DNA of 64,000 nt from Acorus gramineus (GCA_030737835.1 JAUJYN010000025.1:1178001-1242000), one strand, 5' to 3'. Shown: positions 22,876 to 36,191, numbered from the stretch's first letter. The notes: generated by a model from the sequence alone, not told the origin. Numbers and translations are program-made.

Positions 22876-25800
22876 TGCCAACCCTACGCCCCTTTTTGCC
22901 TATGAACACAAGTTCAAGTGATGCATGAGGAACCTCATTTGAAAGAAGAGGAGAAAATGCATACAAGGTTCACTCACACATACTCACAAACGGGTGGCGT
23001 ACACATATACACAACACATAACACATGAACATGGGCTTCTCTCCCTCATCCTCTTCAATTCCATGCATGCACAACAACAACACAAGGCTAGGGAGCTTCC
23101 ACTCCTCCCCATCAGCTGCAAAAGACGTGGCTGAACCCAACACGGGGAGCGGGAGGTCCATATGCGGCTCCGGCACGCCCACACACCACCGCTCCACCTT
23201 TATCACCATCGACGCCCTGAACCTCCCTTCAAACAACAAACATACCAAGACATCCGAAGAGGGGACTTCAACACCACCTCCACTTTATCTTCTTCATTTT
23301 TCATAGACGGAGGGCTGGTCGGGAGTGTTAGGCGAGAGTGACAATCGGGCTATTAAATAGCCAAAAGAGGGATTCAATGACAAAATCGCCCCTGACCAGA
23401 AATTTCTGGACAGGCTTCACTCGAACAGTCATAACTTCCTCAATATAGCTCCGAATTGCACAATTCAAAGTCCCCTGGAAATCCAAGAAGATTATCTACA
23501 CCTTTCATGTTTATGCCAAGATCAAATAATCCCTCCAGCTATTCCGAAATGAGGGCTAAACATTGAACAGGGCTGCTGCCAGAATTTTTCATCCCTGAGG
23601 TATACTTGGAAAAATACCCATAACTTTTACTACATGAATCCAGTTGATCCAATTCCACTTTTGTATGAAAGCTAACTCAAAACTGAGCATCTCATGATTA
23701 AATCATATTTAAACCTCTTCATCTTGGATTTTAACAAAATTAAATCCAAAAACCAAATCGGAAATGCATAACTTCTAGGAGACAATTATGTAGCCAAATT
23801 TTCAATCAGAGCTTTCCAACTCCTATAAGTGGCTAAAACCCAAAATTTTAGCGACTCCGATAAAAAAATAAGGCTCCAAATGACACAGGCATAACACTAG
23901 GCTTTATATACATGTATTTTATTCATGTATGAATGATTGTGTTGCAAGTATGGGCATGTATTTTTGAAATGTGTATGTATGTATAGAATATGGCATGCCT
24001 TAGGTAGTATTGTAATACTACTCCCACCATATTAATTGGAATATCGAACATGATTAAGTCTGGGTTAATAACGGGCACCTGCCTAATATTCCCTTGCGAT
24101 AAGACTCGAGGGCGTGGTGTAGCTGTTGCGCCCATGCTAATGGGGCAAAGCTATGACCAGCTTTATGAGATGATGATCTCTCCCGCCCTCTCCCTCTGAA
24201 CGAACTGAGTAAGTAGATGCGATTTCCTACTCGACTCAGGTTCGTTTGGAATATTGGCATGCACCTGTTAGTGCGCGAGATCGCGCTTGACCCTTTCTTT
24301 TAAGTTGGCGATATCCAACGCATGTTAGAGTATATTTTCTATGTTTATGTGATTAATGACCATGTATGCATGTTGTATGATTTATTATGATGTAAATCCA
24401 TGTTAGGGAGTGTCCCTACAATTATTAGATGATTGTGCATATGGTTCATGCACATAGCTAGATATAAAATTCTCCTGGATATATTTATATGCGCATGTTA
24501 AAAACTGATAGGCCTAGCTGGAATAGGCGTGGGTATGACCCGCTGTCGGGTTGTACCTTATTAGTTAGAGCGCTAGCGATGTAATCGCCCCGTGCATTCG
24601 AGCGATGCACTCGTTTGGAATTCAGGAGAATTCATTATCTTATCGGATTGTTAAGCCGGTAGTTGGGGCGTGACACCCCCCTGTGTCCGAGCGACGCAAC
24701 CGTGTGGGAGTACAATAGTGTTCGCTATCATCGATATGTGATTATCGAGTGTAGTGTTTTTCCATTGGGTTCGCTTTGCGAACATGGAATGTTTACTCCC
24801 AATGTCGTCTAGTTGAAGAGGCCCGGGTTGTAGCTGTCCTGATAGAGGGCTCCCATCCGTAGGTACCACCGATGCGTTCAGGAGCGTACTGATCGTGGGA
24901 GTGTACCAGGTAGAGGCTACCTGGGAGAGGGCTAACAAATGATATTGCGAGCGTGGAATCGTTCTCCCCTTCGTTGGATCCGATGTAGGAACTCCCCGGC
25001 GTTGGAAAAGCTGTCCTGACAGAGGGCTCCCATCCGTAGGTACCACTGATGCGTTCGGAAGCGTACTGATCGTGGGAGTATACCAGGTAGAGGCTACGTG
25101 GGGAAAGGGCTACCGGTGGACCAAGGGTGTAGAGCAGTCTAAGTCTCTTCCAAAAGTCCCAAGAGTCTCCCTCCGGGAGTGGGTGAGGATGAGGTGAAGA
25201 CACGTCGCCTCGTGACCCATTCGTTGTTCGTCCGTTCCCATAGTTGTTGGGTCCGGTCTCGTATCGATGTTCAAAGACATCGTTGGGCAGTTATCTCGAT
25301 GTAGATGATCCAGTAGTGTTGCGTAGACCAGTAATCCCGAGTCTCCTCGACCAACGGTATGGTCTCTCCCCAAAAGTCCCAAGAGTCTCCCTCCGGGAGT
25401 GAGGGTGAGGGTGAGGTTGGTGATCTAGTAATGTTGTGTGGACCAGTAATCTCGGGTCTCCTCGACCAACGGTATGGTCTCTCCCCAAAAGTCCCAAGAG
25501 TCTCCCTCCGGGGGTGAGGGTGAGGGTGAGGTTGGTCGCGCCGCCGCGTGACCCTGTTAAACATGGGTTTCCACCCATGTTTACCTTGAAAGGGAATTGT
25601 TTATGTATTGAACTATTGTATGGTGATTGGTTTCCAGCCACTCACTGAGCTTGTAGCTCACCCCTCGCATACTGTTTCTTTTCAGGGGCAGTGTTGGGCG
25701 TAGAGCTGGAGCTTTCCTGTGGCGTGGTCTTATGGGCGTGGAGCGTTCTTCCGGCGGGTGGCGAGTGCGAGGCTGTCAGCAGTCCTAGAGTCATTGTATG

Positions 25801-28800
25801 TATTGTAAGTCGTGCATGTGGCACAGGTTGTATTTTCTTTGGTCTAGACTTGGCTCTCACAGGACAGTGATTGTGTATTCGAGTCTGTAATAATGTTTTT
25901 GGTTTACAGACATTGTTTATATATTATGCTTCCGCTTTTCAGTCAGTTATCATTATCCTTGCTTTGCCACTTGTGTGTTGTTGTTGGAGTCTTTATTGAC
26001 CTCAGGTATTGATAGCTGATATTTTATTATTGCCACGTCTCGGGGACGGCCGCCCTGGGGCGTGACACTCAGGGAGGAACAACTATTAACCATAACACAT
26101 GGTGTTACTAGTTAACAAGATACAACGAGTCAATCCGCTACGAGGTAGAGATATACTTCTATACCTCAAGCGTTAGGAGCTGCGTACCCAGAGTATACTC
26201 GATGGGTATAAGAGTCACGTGACGACGTGACTTCAACTTACCCTCACTCCTAAGGGTGACATGGGACTGTTGGGAGAATCCTTTTTCTCTACACCCTTCG
26301 TCATCCGGTAGCCCTCTCCCGAGTAGCCTCTACCTGGTATACTCCCATGATCAGTACATCTGTCGAACGCATCGGTAGTACCTACAAGTGGGAGCCCTCT
26401 GTCAGGACAGCTTCAACGTCGGGCAGCTTCAACGCAGATCCGATGAAGGGGAGAATGATTCCACGGTCACAATATCGTCCGGTAGCCCTCTTTCGCGTAG
26501 CCTCTACCTATCGGCCTTCCATGATCGGTACATCCGCTAGATGGGTACAACAGTACGCATCAATAGCACAGACAAGTGGTGGCACTACACAGGACAACTT
26601 CGACACTGGGTAGCCTTGGTGCACGACGATATTGGGATGAAGACTTCACGTTCGCAATGCGAACCCTATGGAAAATCAACTATCCTAGGTAATCCCATAC
26701 CGATGCTATCGAAATACGCTTGAACTCCCATAGAGATGCGTTGCTCAGACGCAGGGAGTCACCTCTGCTCTCGCACAGAGATAAGCCCTAAGGCATAGCC
26801 CAACAGGCAGTTCATACACTCGCCTAACCTAGGTAGGCCTAGCTTAATACCATAACTACCGGCTTAACAGAACCGATATGTCATTGAATTTTCCTGAATT
26901 CCATTCAAGTGCATCTATCGGATGCAGGGTGGTGAATATATCCCTCGCGCTCTAACTAATGAGGTAAAACCCGACAACGTGTCGTACCCACGCCTATTTC
27001 AAATAGGCCTAAATAGTTTTCACATGCGTGATAACATATGATTAATTAAAGGGTACTCCCTAACATGAATATACATCATAGACAATAAATCATGCAACAC
27101 ACATACAAGGCGTGGCCTAACTACACATGCATATGAGGCACATTAATCATATAAGCACACAAGGTATAACTTAAGCATGCGTTGGATATCACCAACTTAA
27201 AAGGGAAGGGTTAAGCGCGATCTCGCGCACCAACCGGTGCATGCCGATAATCCCAAGCGTATCTGAATCAAGTAGGAACCACAACTACTTACTCAGTTTC
27301 CGCACAGAGGGAGGGCAAGAGAGAGGGAAAGTCTCATCCTCTTTGGAAGCTAGTCAAAGCTTTGCCCCAACAAGATGGGCGCAACAACCATACCACGTCC
27401 TCCACTCTTATGACCAGAGAATGTTAAATATGCACCCGGTTATTAACCAAGGGTTTAATCATGCTAGATATCACTAACATAGGGAGGTAGTACTGTAAAC
27501 AAGGACTATCTAAGGCATGCATATTCTATACATTCATATAAACACACATCACACATGCCCATACATGAAGGGCGCATGCAAACATAATAATTCACACATG
27601 AATATGATACATAGGCAAGTATATGGTAGAATAGGGGGGTTCTACACAATATACGAGCTATACTAACCTAGCATGCAAATATGTAGCATATTATGGGTTA
27701 GACATGACCATACTACTTATCTAAATAAGTAGTATAGTCAGGGTGCCCAACGGATGGATGTGCGACGCACGATTACGTGCATCCAACGCTTCCCGAAGGG
27801 TTGGATCGAACCACTCACCTAACGACCCATTTATCGTGAGTTCCGCCAACTAAAGCTGCAAAACACAACCAATGATGCTCAATTAAAATATGGAACCTCC
27901 TGACACACATATAAGTCTACTTCATGAAGACCCTAACTCTTGATAGTTTCCACAACATGCATAACAACTCCTTGACACAAATAGAGCAAACTGCTAAACC
28001 TGCTGCAACCAGCCCTACTATTTGATCTCCACAACACCAAATACACATCCAAAAATTATGAAAAAAATCATACACATTCTATAACATGCTGGGATCATAA
28101 TCCATGAAGACATTATAACCTACCTTTGCGTCTACAAGCTCTATATAAATTATTTCCAGAAGCAGGTCAATTCCCACGTGAATCTGGACAGGCCATGCAA
28201 AACAGGTTCTAACTTACAACATAGATATCATGATGACCCCAAATTTCATATATACTATCTAGACACATGAAGGAACATATCACATGATGACACAATCCAA
28301 AAAATATGCCTTTAAATACTAGTTTCACATGTATCTTTACAAGACAGAGATCTACCTTACCAAAAGAGGGGGAGGGAAATGGGGAGATGCGGGTTCTCGA
28401 CACACCCACGACCACCTCAACCACCACCACCACTACCACCACCTCATCAGCATCTCCTCAAGCCCTTCTTGGCTGAAAACAGGGGTGTAAAGGGGGCATC
28501 AGAGGGAGATAGAGAGAAGAGAAACAACAACAACAACAACAATAACAACACACACACTCACCCTTTTCACACTCTCTCTTGTGCTTCTGCTTCTTCTTTT
28601 CCTTCTTTAACAACACACACACACACACAAAAAGAAAACAGAGAGGGAGAGGGAGAGGGAGAGATGAGAGTGAGAGAGAGAGAGAGGGAGAGGGAGAGAT
28701 GAGAGTGAGAGAGTGAGGGATTTTCTCACTTTGGGGGGGGTGATGAGAAGGAAAGAAAAGGGGGTGAACTTAAGCCTATTCTCACCCTCTAACACTCAAA

Positions 28801-29092
28801 AATAACCAAAGGTTGCTTAACCCTTAAGCAAGGGGGGGTGAGGTTACCAAAGGTCACCATATTCACCAAAATATCTAACACTATTCAACCAACCAAACCA
28901 GGAACTCTATATTTTTCAAAATGTTACCGGAATTCGATGAAATTTTTATGGGTAGTACAAAACGGTACCAAGACCCATAATATACAGTTAGATTTTCAAT
29001 CAGAGTACTCCAACTCCCACAGGTAGCTAAAAACCAAAATTTTAGCGACTCCGATCGAAAAATATAAGGCTCCAAATGACACAGGCATAACA

Positions 29093-29940
29093 GTTGGTGA
29101 CTAAAATCTTCCAACGTCAGATCGGTAAGACTGTTGAAGTCTACATCAACGATATGATGGTCAAAAGCGAGCGCCGAGTTGACCACTTGGCCTACTTGGA
29201 AGAAGTCTTCGCTGTGTTGCGTAAGTACCGCCTCAAACTAAACGCGACGAAATGCTCCTTCGGAGTCACCTCGGGTAAGTTTTTGGGGTACCAGATGACG
29301 CAGCGAGGAATTGAAGCCAATCCTGACAAAATCAAGGCGATATTTGAGATGGAGCCTCCACGAAACAAAAAGGAGGTGCAGAAACTAGCAAGGAGGTTGG
29401 CCGCTCTCAATCGATTCATCTCTAGAGCCACTGATTGATGCCAGCCATTCTTTTAGTTGTTGAGGAAGGCTCAGAGATTCGAATGGATGCCAGAGTGTCA
29501 GAAGGCATTTGAAGAAATCAAAAAGTACCTCAGCACGCCGCCACTTCTGGTATGTCCTTCCCTAGGAGATATTTTGCTCCTCTACATTGCAACCTCCGAG
29601 CATGCTGTCAGCTCCGCGCTATTGAAGGACATCGACCGGGGGCAAAGGGCAATCTACTACGCGAGTAAGGCGCTCAGCGGGTGGAAACCAGGTATTCCAG
29701 CATCGAGAAGCTTGCGTTTGCCTTGCTCGTTTCCCCCTGAAAACTGCGTCATTACTTTCATGCCCATACAATCCATGTCATCACCAACTCGTCTCTCAAA
29801 GCTGTATTGCGAAATGCGGATGTTGCAGGACGGTTGCTCAAATGGGCGGTGGAGCGTTCAGCTTTTGATATCCACTATCAGCCCAAAAACGTAATCAAGG
29901 GGCAGGTCATCGCAGACATCATCGCTGACCTTACACCTGC
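29093..29940 (+). pseudogene. Tat pol: RT thumb/connection and RNase H remnant
   Basis: This region resumes in mid-RT right after the T4 end. Landmarks are GKTVEVYINDMMVKSERRVD (catalytic DD pair), RKYRLKLNATKCSFGVTSGK, RGIEANPDKIKAI and ARRLAALNRFISRATD, all typical Tat wording. From 29457, LRKAQRFEWMPECQKAFEEI and LLLYIATSEHAVSSALL mark the start of the ordinary RNase H. The RT and RNase H copy element RNA to DNA. The catalytic segment is visible, but the copy is disabled. Confidence 0.87.
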
Positions 29941-29949
29941 CTAGCAGTA

Positions 29950-30420
29950 GGTCTGTGCTATCTCTTACTACAGACCAGTTTCTTGGACACTCCATGTTGA
30001 TGGGGCGTCCAACCGAAAAGGGTCGGGAGCTGATCTTGCGCAATGAAGATGGATTTCTGTTTGAACATGCGATCAAGCTGGGATTCAAAACTTCTAACAA
30101 CGAATCCGAATATGAGGCACTCATCACGGGCTTGGAATTCACCGTAGATCTCGCCATCCACAAACTGGGATCCACAGCGATTTTCAGCTCATTGTATATC
30201 AAAGCACCAGAGAATATCAGACAAAGGATGATCGTATGGCGGCTTATCAAGGCTACACACGTACTTTGCTCGAACAAATCGGTGAGTGGGAAATCCACGC
30301 AATCGATCACGAGCAAAATACTCAAGCTGATGCTCTAGCAAATCTGGCGAGTGCGCTAGAAGGGGACCTTCCCAGGAGATTCAGGTCGAGTTCTTGGGGG
30401 AGCCTTATTTTTTTGGGGGA
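29950..30420 (+). pseudogene. Tat pol: second (archaeal-type) RNase H remnant
   Basis: After the ordinary RNase H comes the additional RNase H domain known from Tat elements. It is recognised by the HVDGASN-like start near 29993, then ILRNEDGFLFEHAIKLGF and NNESEYEALITGLEF. Near 30300 the reading ends in HEQNTQADALANLASA, the usual C-terminal signature. The second domain is thought to replace or assist the first in removing template RNA. Domain order (RT, RNase H, archaeal-type RNase H, integrase) is normal for the lineage. Confidence 0.85.
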
Positions 30421-30439
30421 GTTCTTGGACAAACCTGTC

Positions 30440-31171
30440 CACCTCTAACAGGTTATGACAGTGGAGTCGACAACCCGGGAGCCGACTTGGATGGACCCCA
30501 TCCTATCTTACCTGAAAGACGACTTCCTCCCAGCAGACAAAGAAGAAGCCAGGAAAATCAAGAGCCGATCCGCTCGGTTCTTGAACTCTGATCAGGGCAT
30601 ACTATACAAGCAAAGCTTTCAAGGCCCTCTCCTCAGGTGTGTTAATCCCGAGGAAGCTAAAGAAGTGTTGGAAGAAATGCATTTGGAAGTATGCGGGAGC
30701 CATACGGCCTCAAGGTCCCTGGCAAGATGGCATATTGACAATCGGGTATTTCTGGCCAACCCTTGCGAAAGACTGACTCGACCTGGTGAGGAAATGCGAC
30801 AAGTGTCAGCGATTCGGTCCCGTGATTCACCGACCAGCTGGGGATTTGAATACACTGTTAAGTCCTTGGCTGTTCGCCCAATGGGGGTTTGATATAGTCG
30901 GACCCATGCCCTTGGCGCCTTCTCAGAAGCGATTCCTCCTGGTCGCCACTGACTATTTCACCAAATGGGTGGAGGCTGTGGCCCTGGCTAGAATCCGCGA
31001 TATCAAAGTGCGAAGTTTCCTTTGGAAGGAGATCGTGTCTCGGTTCGGAGTGCCGAACACCATAATCTCCAACAACGGAACACAATTCGATAATGCCACC
31101 ATGAGAGAGTTCTGCGAGGAGTTGGGCATAAAGCACCTTTTCTCCTCTCCACGCTACCCCCAAGGAAACGG
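30440..31171 (+). pseudogene. Tat pol: integrase remnant, N-terminal and core
   Basis: Integrase zinc-finger and catalytic-core portion. The HHCC-type finger is seen near 30690-30810, ending in MRKCDKCQRFG. The core shows WPFAQWGFDIVGP-like text near 30870, YFTKWVEAVALARI near 30960, FGVPNTIISNNGTQFDN near 31050 and FSSPRYPQGNG at the right edge. T8 interrupts the gene between NG and QAE. Integrase joins element DNA to the genome. The remainder continues at 37442. Confidence 0.87.
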
Positions 31172-31750
31172 TCACGCCCCAGGCGTCCCCGAGACGTGGC
31201 AAAATTAATATAATATCAGCTATCAATACCTGAGGTCAATAAAGACACCAACAACAATACACAAGGCGGCAAAGCAAGATAATGATAATTGACTGAAAAG
31301 CGGAAGCATAATATATAAACAATGTCTGTAAATCAAAAACATTATTACAGACTCGAATACACAATCACTGTCCTGTGAGAGCCAAGTCTAGACCAAAGAA
31401 AATACAACCTGTGCCACATGCACGATTTACAAAGCATAAAATGACTCTAGGAATGCTGACAGCCTCGCACTCGCCACCCACCGGCAGAACGCTCCATGCC
31501 CATAAGACCACGCCACAGGAAAGCTCCAGCTCCACGCCCAACACTGCCCTGAAAAGAAACAGTATGCGAGGGGTGAGCTACAAGCTCAGTGAGTGGCTGG
31601 AAACCAATCACCATACTACAGTTCAATACATAATCAATTCCCTTTTTCAAGGAAAAACATGGGTGGAAACCCATGGATAACTGGGTCACGCGGCGGCGTG
31701 ACCAACCTTACCCCCACCCTCAGTCCCGGAGGGAGTCTTTTGGGACTTAT

Positions 31751-31891
31751 GGGGAGAGACCATACCGTCGGTCGAAGAGACTCGGATTTACTAGTATGGG
31801 GGAGAGACCATACCGTCGGTCGAAGAGACCCGGATTTACTGGTCTGGGGAGAGACCATACCGTCGGTCGAAGAGACCCAGATTTACTGGTC
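31751..31891. repeat. 48-bp tandem triplication in T8
   Basis: Three successive copies of a segment beginning GGGGAGAGACCATACCGTCG, starting at about 31751, 31799 and 31846. T7 has two copies of the related segment. Confidence 0.85.
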
Positions 31892-33648
31892 TACTCAACA
31901 CTACTGGATCATCTATATCTAGATAATTTCTCAAACGATGCCTTTAAACATCGATACAAGACCGGACCCAACAACTATGGGAACGATCGAACAACGAACG
32001 GGTCACGCGGCGATGTGTCTTCACCTCATCCTTACCCTCACTCCAGGAGGGAGACTATTGGGACTTTTGAAAGAGGCTTAGACTGCTCTACACCCTTGGT
32101 CCACCGGTAGCCTCTCCTGCGTAGCCTCTACCTGGTATACTCCCACTATTAGTACTCTTCCGAACGTGTCGGTGGTACCTACGGATGGGAGCCCTCTGTC
32201 AGGACAGATGTAATCGCCGGGAAGTCCCTACTCGGATCCAACGAAGGGGAGAACCATTCCCACGCCCACAACATCATTCGTTAACCCTCTCTCGGGTAGT
32301 ATCTACAACCCGATCTCCTCAACTCACCGCTCTACACCCTTGGTCCGCCAGTAGCCTCTACCTGGTATACTCCCACGATCAGTACTCTTCCGAATGCATC
32401 GGTGGTACCTACGGATGGGAGCCCTCTGTCAGGACAGCTAAACCAGAGAAGTTCCCACATCGGATCCAACGAAGGGGAGAACGATCCCATGTTCGCAAAG
32501 CGAACCCAATGGAAAACAACTACTCTCGATACTCACTTATCGAGATATCAAAACACAGGCATAACAACAATCAACACACTCATATTAACCTTAAAGTAGT
32601 CATAGTCCCTATACAGGAGTAACTACACAAGTTAGAGGGTCGTAACATCGCCGACCCACCCCACGCTCACCCTTTAGGGGTGTCATGGGCCTTTTGGGAC
32701 AGACTAGACCGCTCTCCACCCCTGGTCCACCTGGTAGCCTCTCCCACACTCTGTAGCCTCTACCTGGTATACTCCCACGATCATCACTGTCCGACGCATC
32801 AGAGGTACCTACAGATGCGAGCCCTCTGTCAGGTCAGATTTCCAACGCTGGGGAGTCCCTACATCGGATCCAACCAAAAGAAGAAGACAGCCTACTCGCA
32901 CGTATACGATCTTCTTGGATCCATCGACAACGATTTCTAACACTACTAATGTCATGAATTCTCAAGAATTCTTCCAGGGCACATAACTAAGATGCGGGAA
33001 GACATATATTATAACAACGAGGTTATAATATTCTCTAAGGCATGCTCATAACAATATGCATTCACATTTGATTTAAATAAATTAAACTAAATGGGCAACA
33101 TGGGTAGATAGGGGCTTTCCAATCAAGGGACATGGTGTCTAGGCATGTATGGGCCTCTATACATGATATATGAGTGCATATCCCTAGCATACAAGGTCTA
33201 ATATGGCATGGTTTCATCATATTATAACATGCATTAACATCGTTTCTACATATTTTAGCTAGGGGGCCCCATCGATGCGCGACGCGCGTCTATGCGGGTC
33301 GAGCGCATCCCTAGAGAGGGGGGGGGGGAGATTGGAATCGAACCACTCACCTTACAACCCGGGACCTCGCGCATCCCATCCGACAAGATCTGCAAGGTAG
33401 GGGCATCCAATTCGGTGAGTAACAACACAATTTACACATAGAAATCATTAGAAATACCCAATACTCGGACAAGCATGCATACGGACTCGCACGCATGCGA
33501 GCACGCACGTACGCACGCGAGTCCGAGTGCCCCGACACCTACCCGAACCCTTGGGCAGCCACACGCATGGCCCCCCGCACGTGCACGCACGAATGCGCAT
33601 GCACGCACGCACCACAGCACCCCTGGCGCACTGCCGCGCCCCTGCCCG

Positions 33649-36191
33649 TGTTATATATGTGTCACTTTTAGCCTTCTGGTCACCATTGGGACATTTCTGG
33701 CAGTTTTTCAACTTTTTCTTTTTCGATCGGAACCGCTAAAATTTTGAACTTTTAGCTATCATCCTGAGCTTGAGAACTCCAATTGAAAATCTAACTGCAC
33801 ATTACGTGTCCTGGTGCCATTTCAAGCCACTCACGAAAATTTCATCGAATTCCGGTAACGTTTCAGAATTTTGCAGTTCTGAATCGTATCCGGGTTTTGA
33901 CCAAGTGGAAAGTCATGGGGAGACTTGACCAAGTCAAGTTTGACCATTGACTTGGTCAAAGCATTTTGTTTGTTTGTGTGGTTAGGTTGACCCAAAGTCA
34001 ATCTCACCAAAAACCTAAAAAGCCCTAAGTGTGTGAGTGTGTGTGTGTGTGTGTGCAACCTTGGACGCCCACTTCTTCTCTTCTCTTCTCTTCCTCTCTC
34101 TCACACACAAAAAGATCCCTCTCTCCCTCTTGTTATTTCTTTCCATTAGAGCTAGTAGAAGAGGTTGAAATGGAAAGCCATTGAAGAAGAAAAGATTGGT
34201 AGGGGTAAGATCTACCTTTCCATGGTTTTGTTTTTTATTTCCCCTTTGTTGACCTCCTCTCATGGTCTCCCTTCTCCCCTGTTTTCAGCCCTCTTTAAGC
34301 CTTGTTAGAGGCTGAGGTGGTGGTGGTCTTGGTGGCGGCGATTCGGTGCGCGAAGAGCACCCGAGTTCCCTCCCTTTCCTTTCCTCTCTTTGGGTAAGTC
34401 ATTCTCCTCCCCTAGCTAGGTTAGATGCTTGTAAAGGGTGTGTGTTTGGGTATGCATGCTTGCATGGGTGTTAGGGGGGTGAGGGTGGGCTGAGGAGGGG
34501 GTGGGAAGGGCTCGGGAAGCGAGTCTGCGCGCGCAAGCAGGCGCTGGCACGCGCAGACGGGCGCGCTGGCAAGTGCGCGCGCGTACGCGCAGACGCGCGG
34601 AGTGCTGTGCGGGGGCGCAGTGCGCGCGGGCGTGCGCACGGAGTGCTGCGCAGGGGCGCAGTACGCGGGGTACGCGCAGGGCTGGACACGCGGTGCACGC
34701 GGACGCGCGCGAGCATGCGCGCGCGCGCGGCAGCGTGTCTGGGCGCGCGGGCTGGGGCGCGGCAGCGCGTCTGGGAGCGCGGGCTGGGGCGCGGCAGTGT
34801 GCCCGGGGCGCAGGGGCGCGTGCGTGCAGGCGCCTTCGTGCGTGCGCGTGCGGGTGGCCGTGCGTATGGCTGCTCGTGGGTTCGGGAGGGTGTCGGGGCA
34901 CTCGGACTCGCGTGCTGCTAGCGTGCGTGCGGGCCCGTATGCATGCTTGTCCGAGTATTGGGTATTTGTAGTGTATTTCTTAGGTATTTGTGTAGTTTAC
35001 TCACCATATTGAATGCCCTGTCGTGCAGATCTTGACGGATGGTCACGCGACGACCCGGGATTCGGTGAGTGGGACAATCCAATTTAGTAGGGAGGCGTTC
35101 GATGCACGTAGGTGTGCATTGCCCTCCCCTGGGGCACCATAATTATATATTAACATGTAATAAATGTAAAGCTATGCATGCATGATTGATATGATGTATT
35201 CATGCCACCTTAGACTTTGTATGCAAGGGATATGCACCCTTATATCATGTATAGCGGCCTATGCATGTTTAGTCATCTTGTCCTTTAATTGGTAAACCCC
35301 GACTATGCATGTTCCCATCTAGTTTAATTTAATTAAATCAAAATGTGAGCATATAGTTACAAGCATGCCTTAGAGAATATTATAACATGTAATAATTGTA
35401 AAGCTATGCATGCATGATTCATATGATATATCCGCTGGGAGCGCGTCTGGGAGCGTTAGCTGGCCTGACAGAGGGCTCCCATCTGTAGGTACCTCTGATG
35501 CGTCGGACTGTGGTGATCGTGGGAGTATACCAGGTGGAGGCTACGAGGGTGGGAGAGGCTACCGGGTGGACCAGGGGTGGAGAGCGGTCTAGTATGCCCC
35601 CAAGAGGCCCATGTCACCCCCCCCCCCCCCGAAAAGGGTAAGGGTGAGGGGGGAGGTGGGTTGGCGATAAAACGACCCATTAGAATGTGTTGTTGCTCCC
35701 GTGTTAGGGGCTATAATTATATAAGGTTAATATGAATTGTGATGCATGGGTTGTGCTATTCACTGAGCGTGTGGCTCACCCCTCGCATATATTTTTCTCC
35801 AGTTATCTCTGAGTCGGATCTGAAGGAGGAGCTCCCCGAGGCACATCAGCAGTAGCGGAGCAGCGTCATGTTCTGCAAGTGAGAGGCCATCAGCATCCCC
35901 TTCTTGATTGTATGTATTGTATTCCGTGCTTGGGCACATACTTGTATTTGGATGTCGTTGTATATGTTGGCTCTCACAGGACAGTTGATTATGTATCGGG
36001 TCTGTAATATGTCTTTGAATTACAGACTCAGTCGTTTGAGCTTCTGCTATTTGTATATATTATGTCAGCTACCTTATTGTCCATGTTGTCATTTTTGGTG
36101 TCGTTTAGAGTATGTTATTGATATCCTGTATAGACTGCTGATATTATATATACTTGCCACGTCTCGGGGACAGCCGCCCTAGGGCGTGACA
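33649..36191 (+). mobile_element. T9: Tekay/Del solo LTR, subfamily A, reverse
   Basis: A 2543-bp unit in plus sense, TGTTATATATGTGTCAC at 33649 to CTAGGGCGTGACA at 36191. It is flanked by a perfect duplication GCCCG (33644-33648 and 36192-36196) inside the GC-rich island of T8. In sense order it has a (GT)n run at about 34030-34055, donor GTAAGT at 34394, GC-rich island 34500-34920, acceptor CGTGCAG at 35022-35028, 36-nt cassette at 35029-35064, GTGAGTGG, and second acceptor TTTTTCTCCAG ending at 35802. The sequence at about 35430 jumps ahead relative to other copies, so part of the middle is missing. Confidence 0.92.

Larger units (their letters stand above)
15697..23896 (-). mobile_element. 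T6: Tekay/Del LTR, subfamily B, nested
   Basis: LTR B copy with TGTCACGCCCCAGG at 15697 and GACACAGGCATAACA ending at 23896. LTR sense is minus. Its segments (15697-16198, 19858-21247, 22319-23896) total about 3.5 kb. T7 is inserted at 16199 and an unrelated solo LTR at 21248. In place of the usual CpG-dense island its intron-1-like interval (about 22370-22910) holds a 62-bp tandem array. The 36-nt cassette is diverged in this copy (about 22370-22410). Junctions with the enclosing T5 lack a clear duplication. Confidence 0.82.
14270..26067 (+). mobile_element. T5: Tekay/Del LTR, subfamily B, reverse, nested
   Basis: LTR B copy in plus sense: starts TGTTATGCCTGTGTCATTTGG at 14270 and ends CTGGGGCGTGACA at 26067. 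Flanks CTCGG (14265-14269) and CTCAG (26068-26072) form a 4-of-5 duplication in T4. Its two segments (14270-15696, 23897-26067) total about 3.6 kb, the remainder being nested T6. The junctions with T6 show no clean duplication, and about 45 bp present in T4 are missing here. In sense order it shows a donor GTAAGG at 15044, an AT-rich 505-bp stretch, an acceptor TTTTGCAG at 15541-15548, a 36-nt cassette at 15549-15584, GTGAGTGG, and a second acceptor TTTCTTTTCAG ending at 25685. Confidence 0.85.
13901..29092 (-). mobile_element. T4: Tekay/Del LTR, subfamily B, nested
   Basis: LTR B copy seen in two segments, 13901-14269 and 26073-29092. It ends at ...GACACAGGCATAACA (29092) exactly where Tat RT sequence begins. 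Aligned by eye to T6, its left end lacks about 210 bp including the TGTCACG terminus; I infer these lie left of the Athila element that split it. T5 is inserted between the two segments with a near-perfect duplication. In LTR sense (minus) it has a GTAAGG donor at 28355-28360 and an AT-rich stretch of 505 bp in place of the GC-rich island. Then come an acceptor, a 37-nt cassette at 27819-27855 and GTGAGTGG. An (AAC)n/(AC)n/(AG)n-rich leader lies at about 28500-28730. Confidence 0.82.

Noticed and set aside
22372-22921. Several 84-169-residue repetitive frames (HALEH/CRSAWA-like repeats)
   Set aside because: Direct product of the 62-bp tandem array, which lacks stops. The period is not a multiple of three, so the same peptides appear in several frames.
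15692-23901. Target duplication around T6
   Set aside because: AGTAG on the left and CTAGG on the right do not match, and about 45 bp of the host LTR are missing, so no duplication is claimed.
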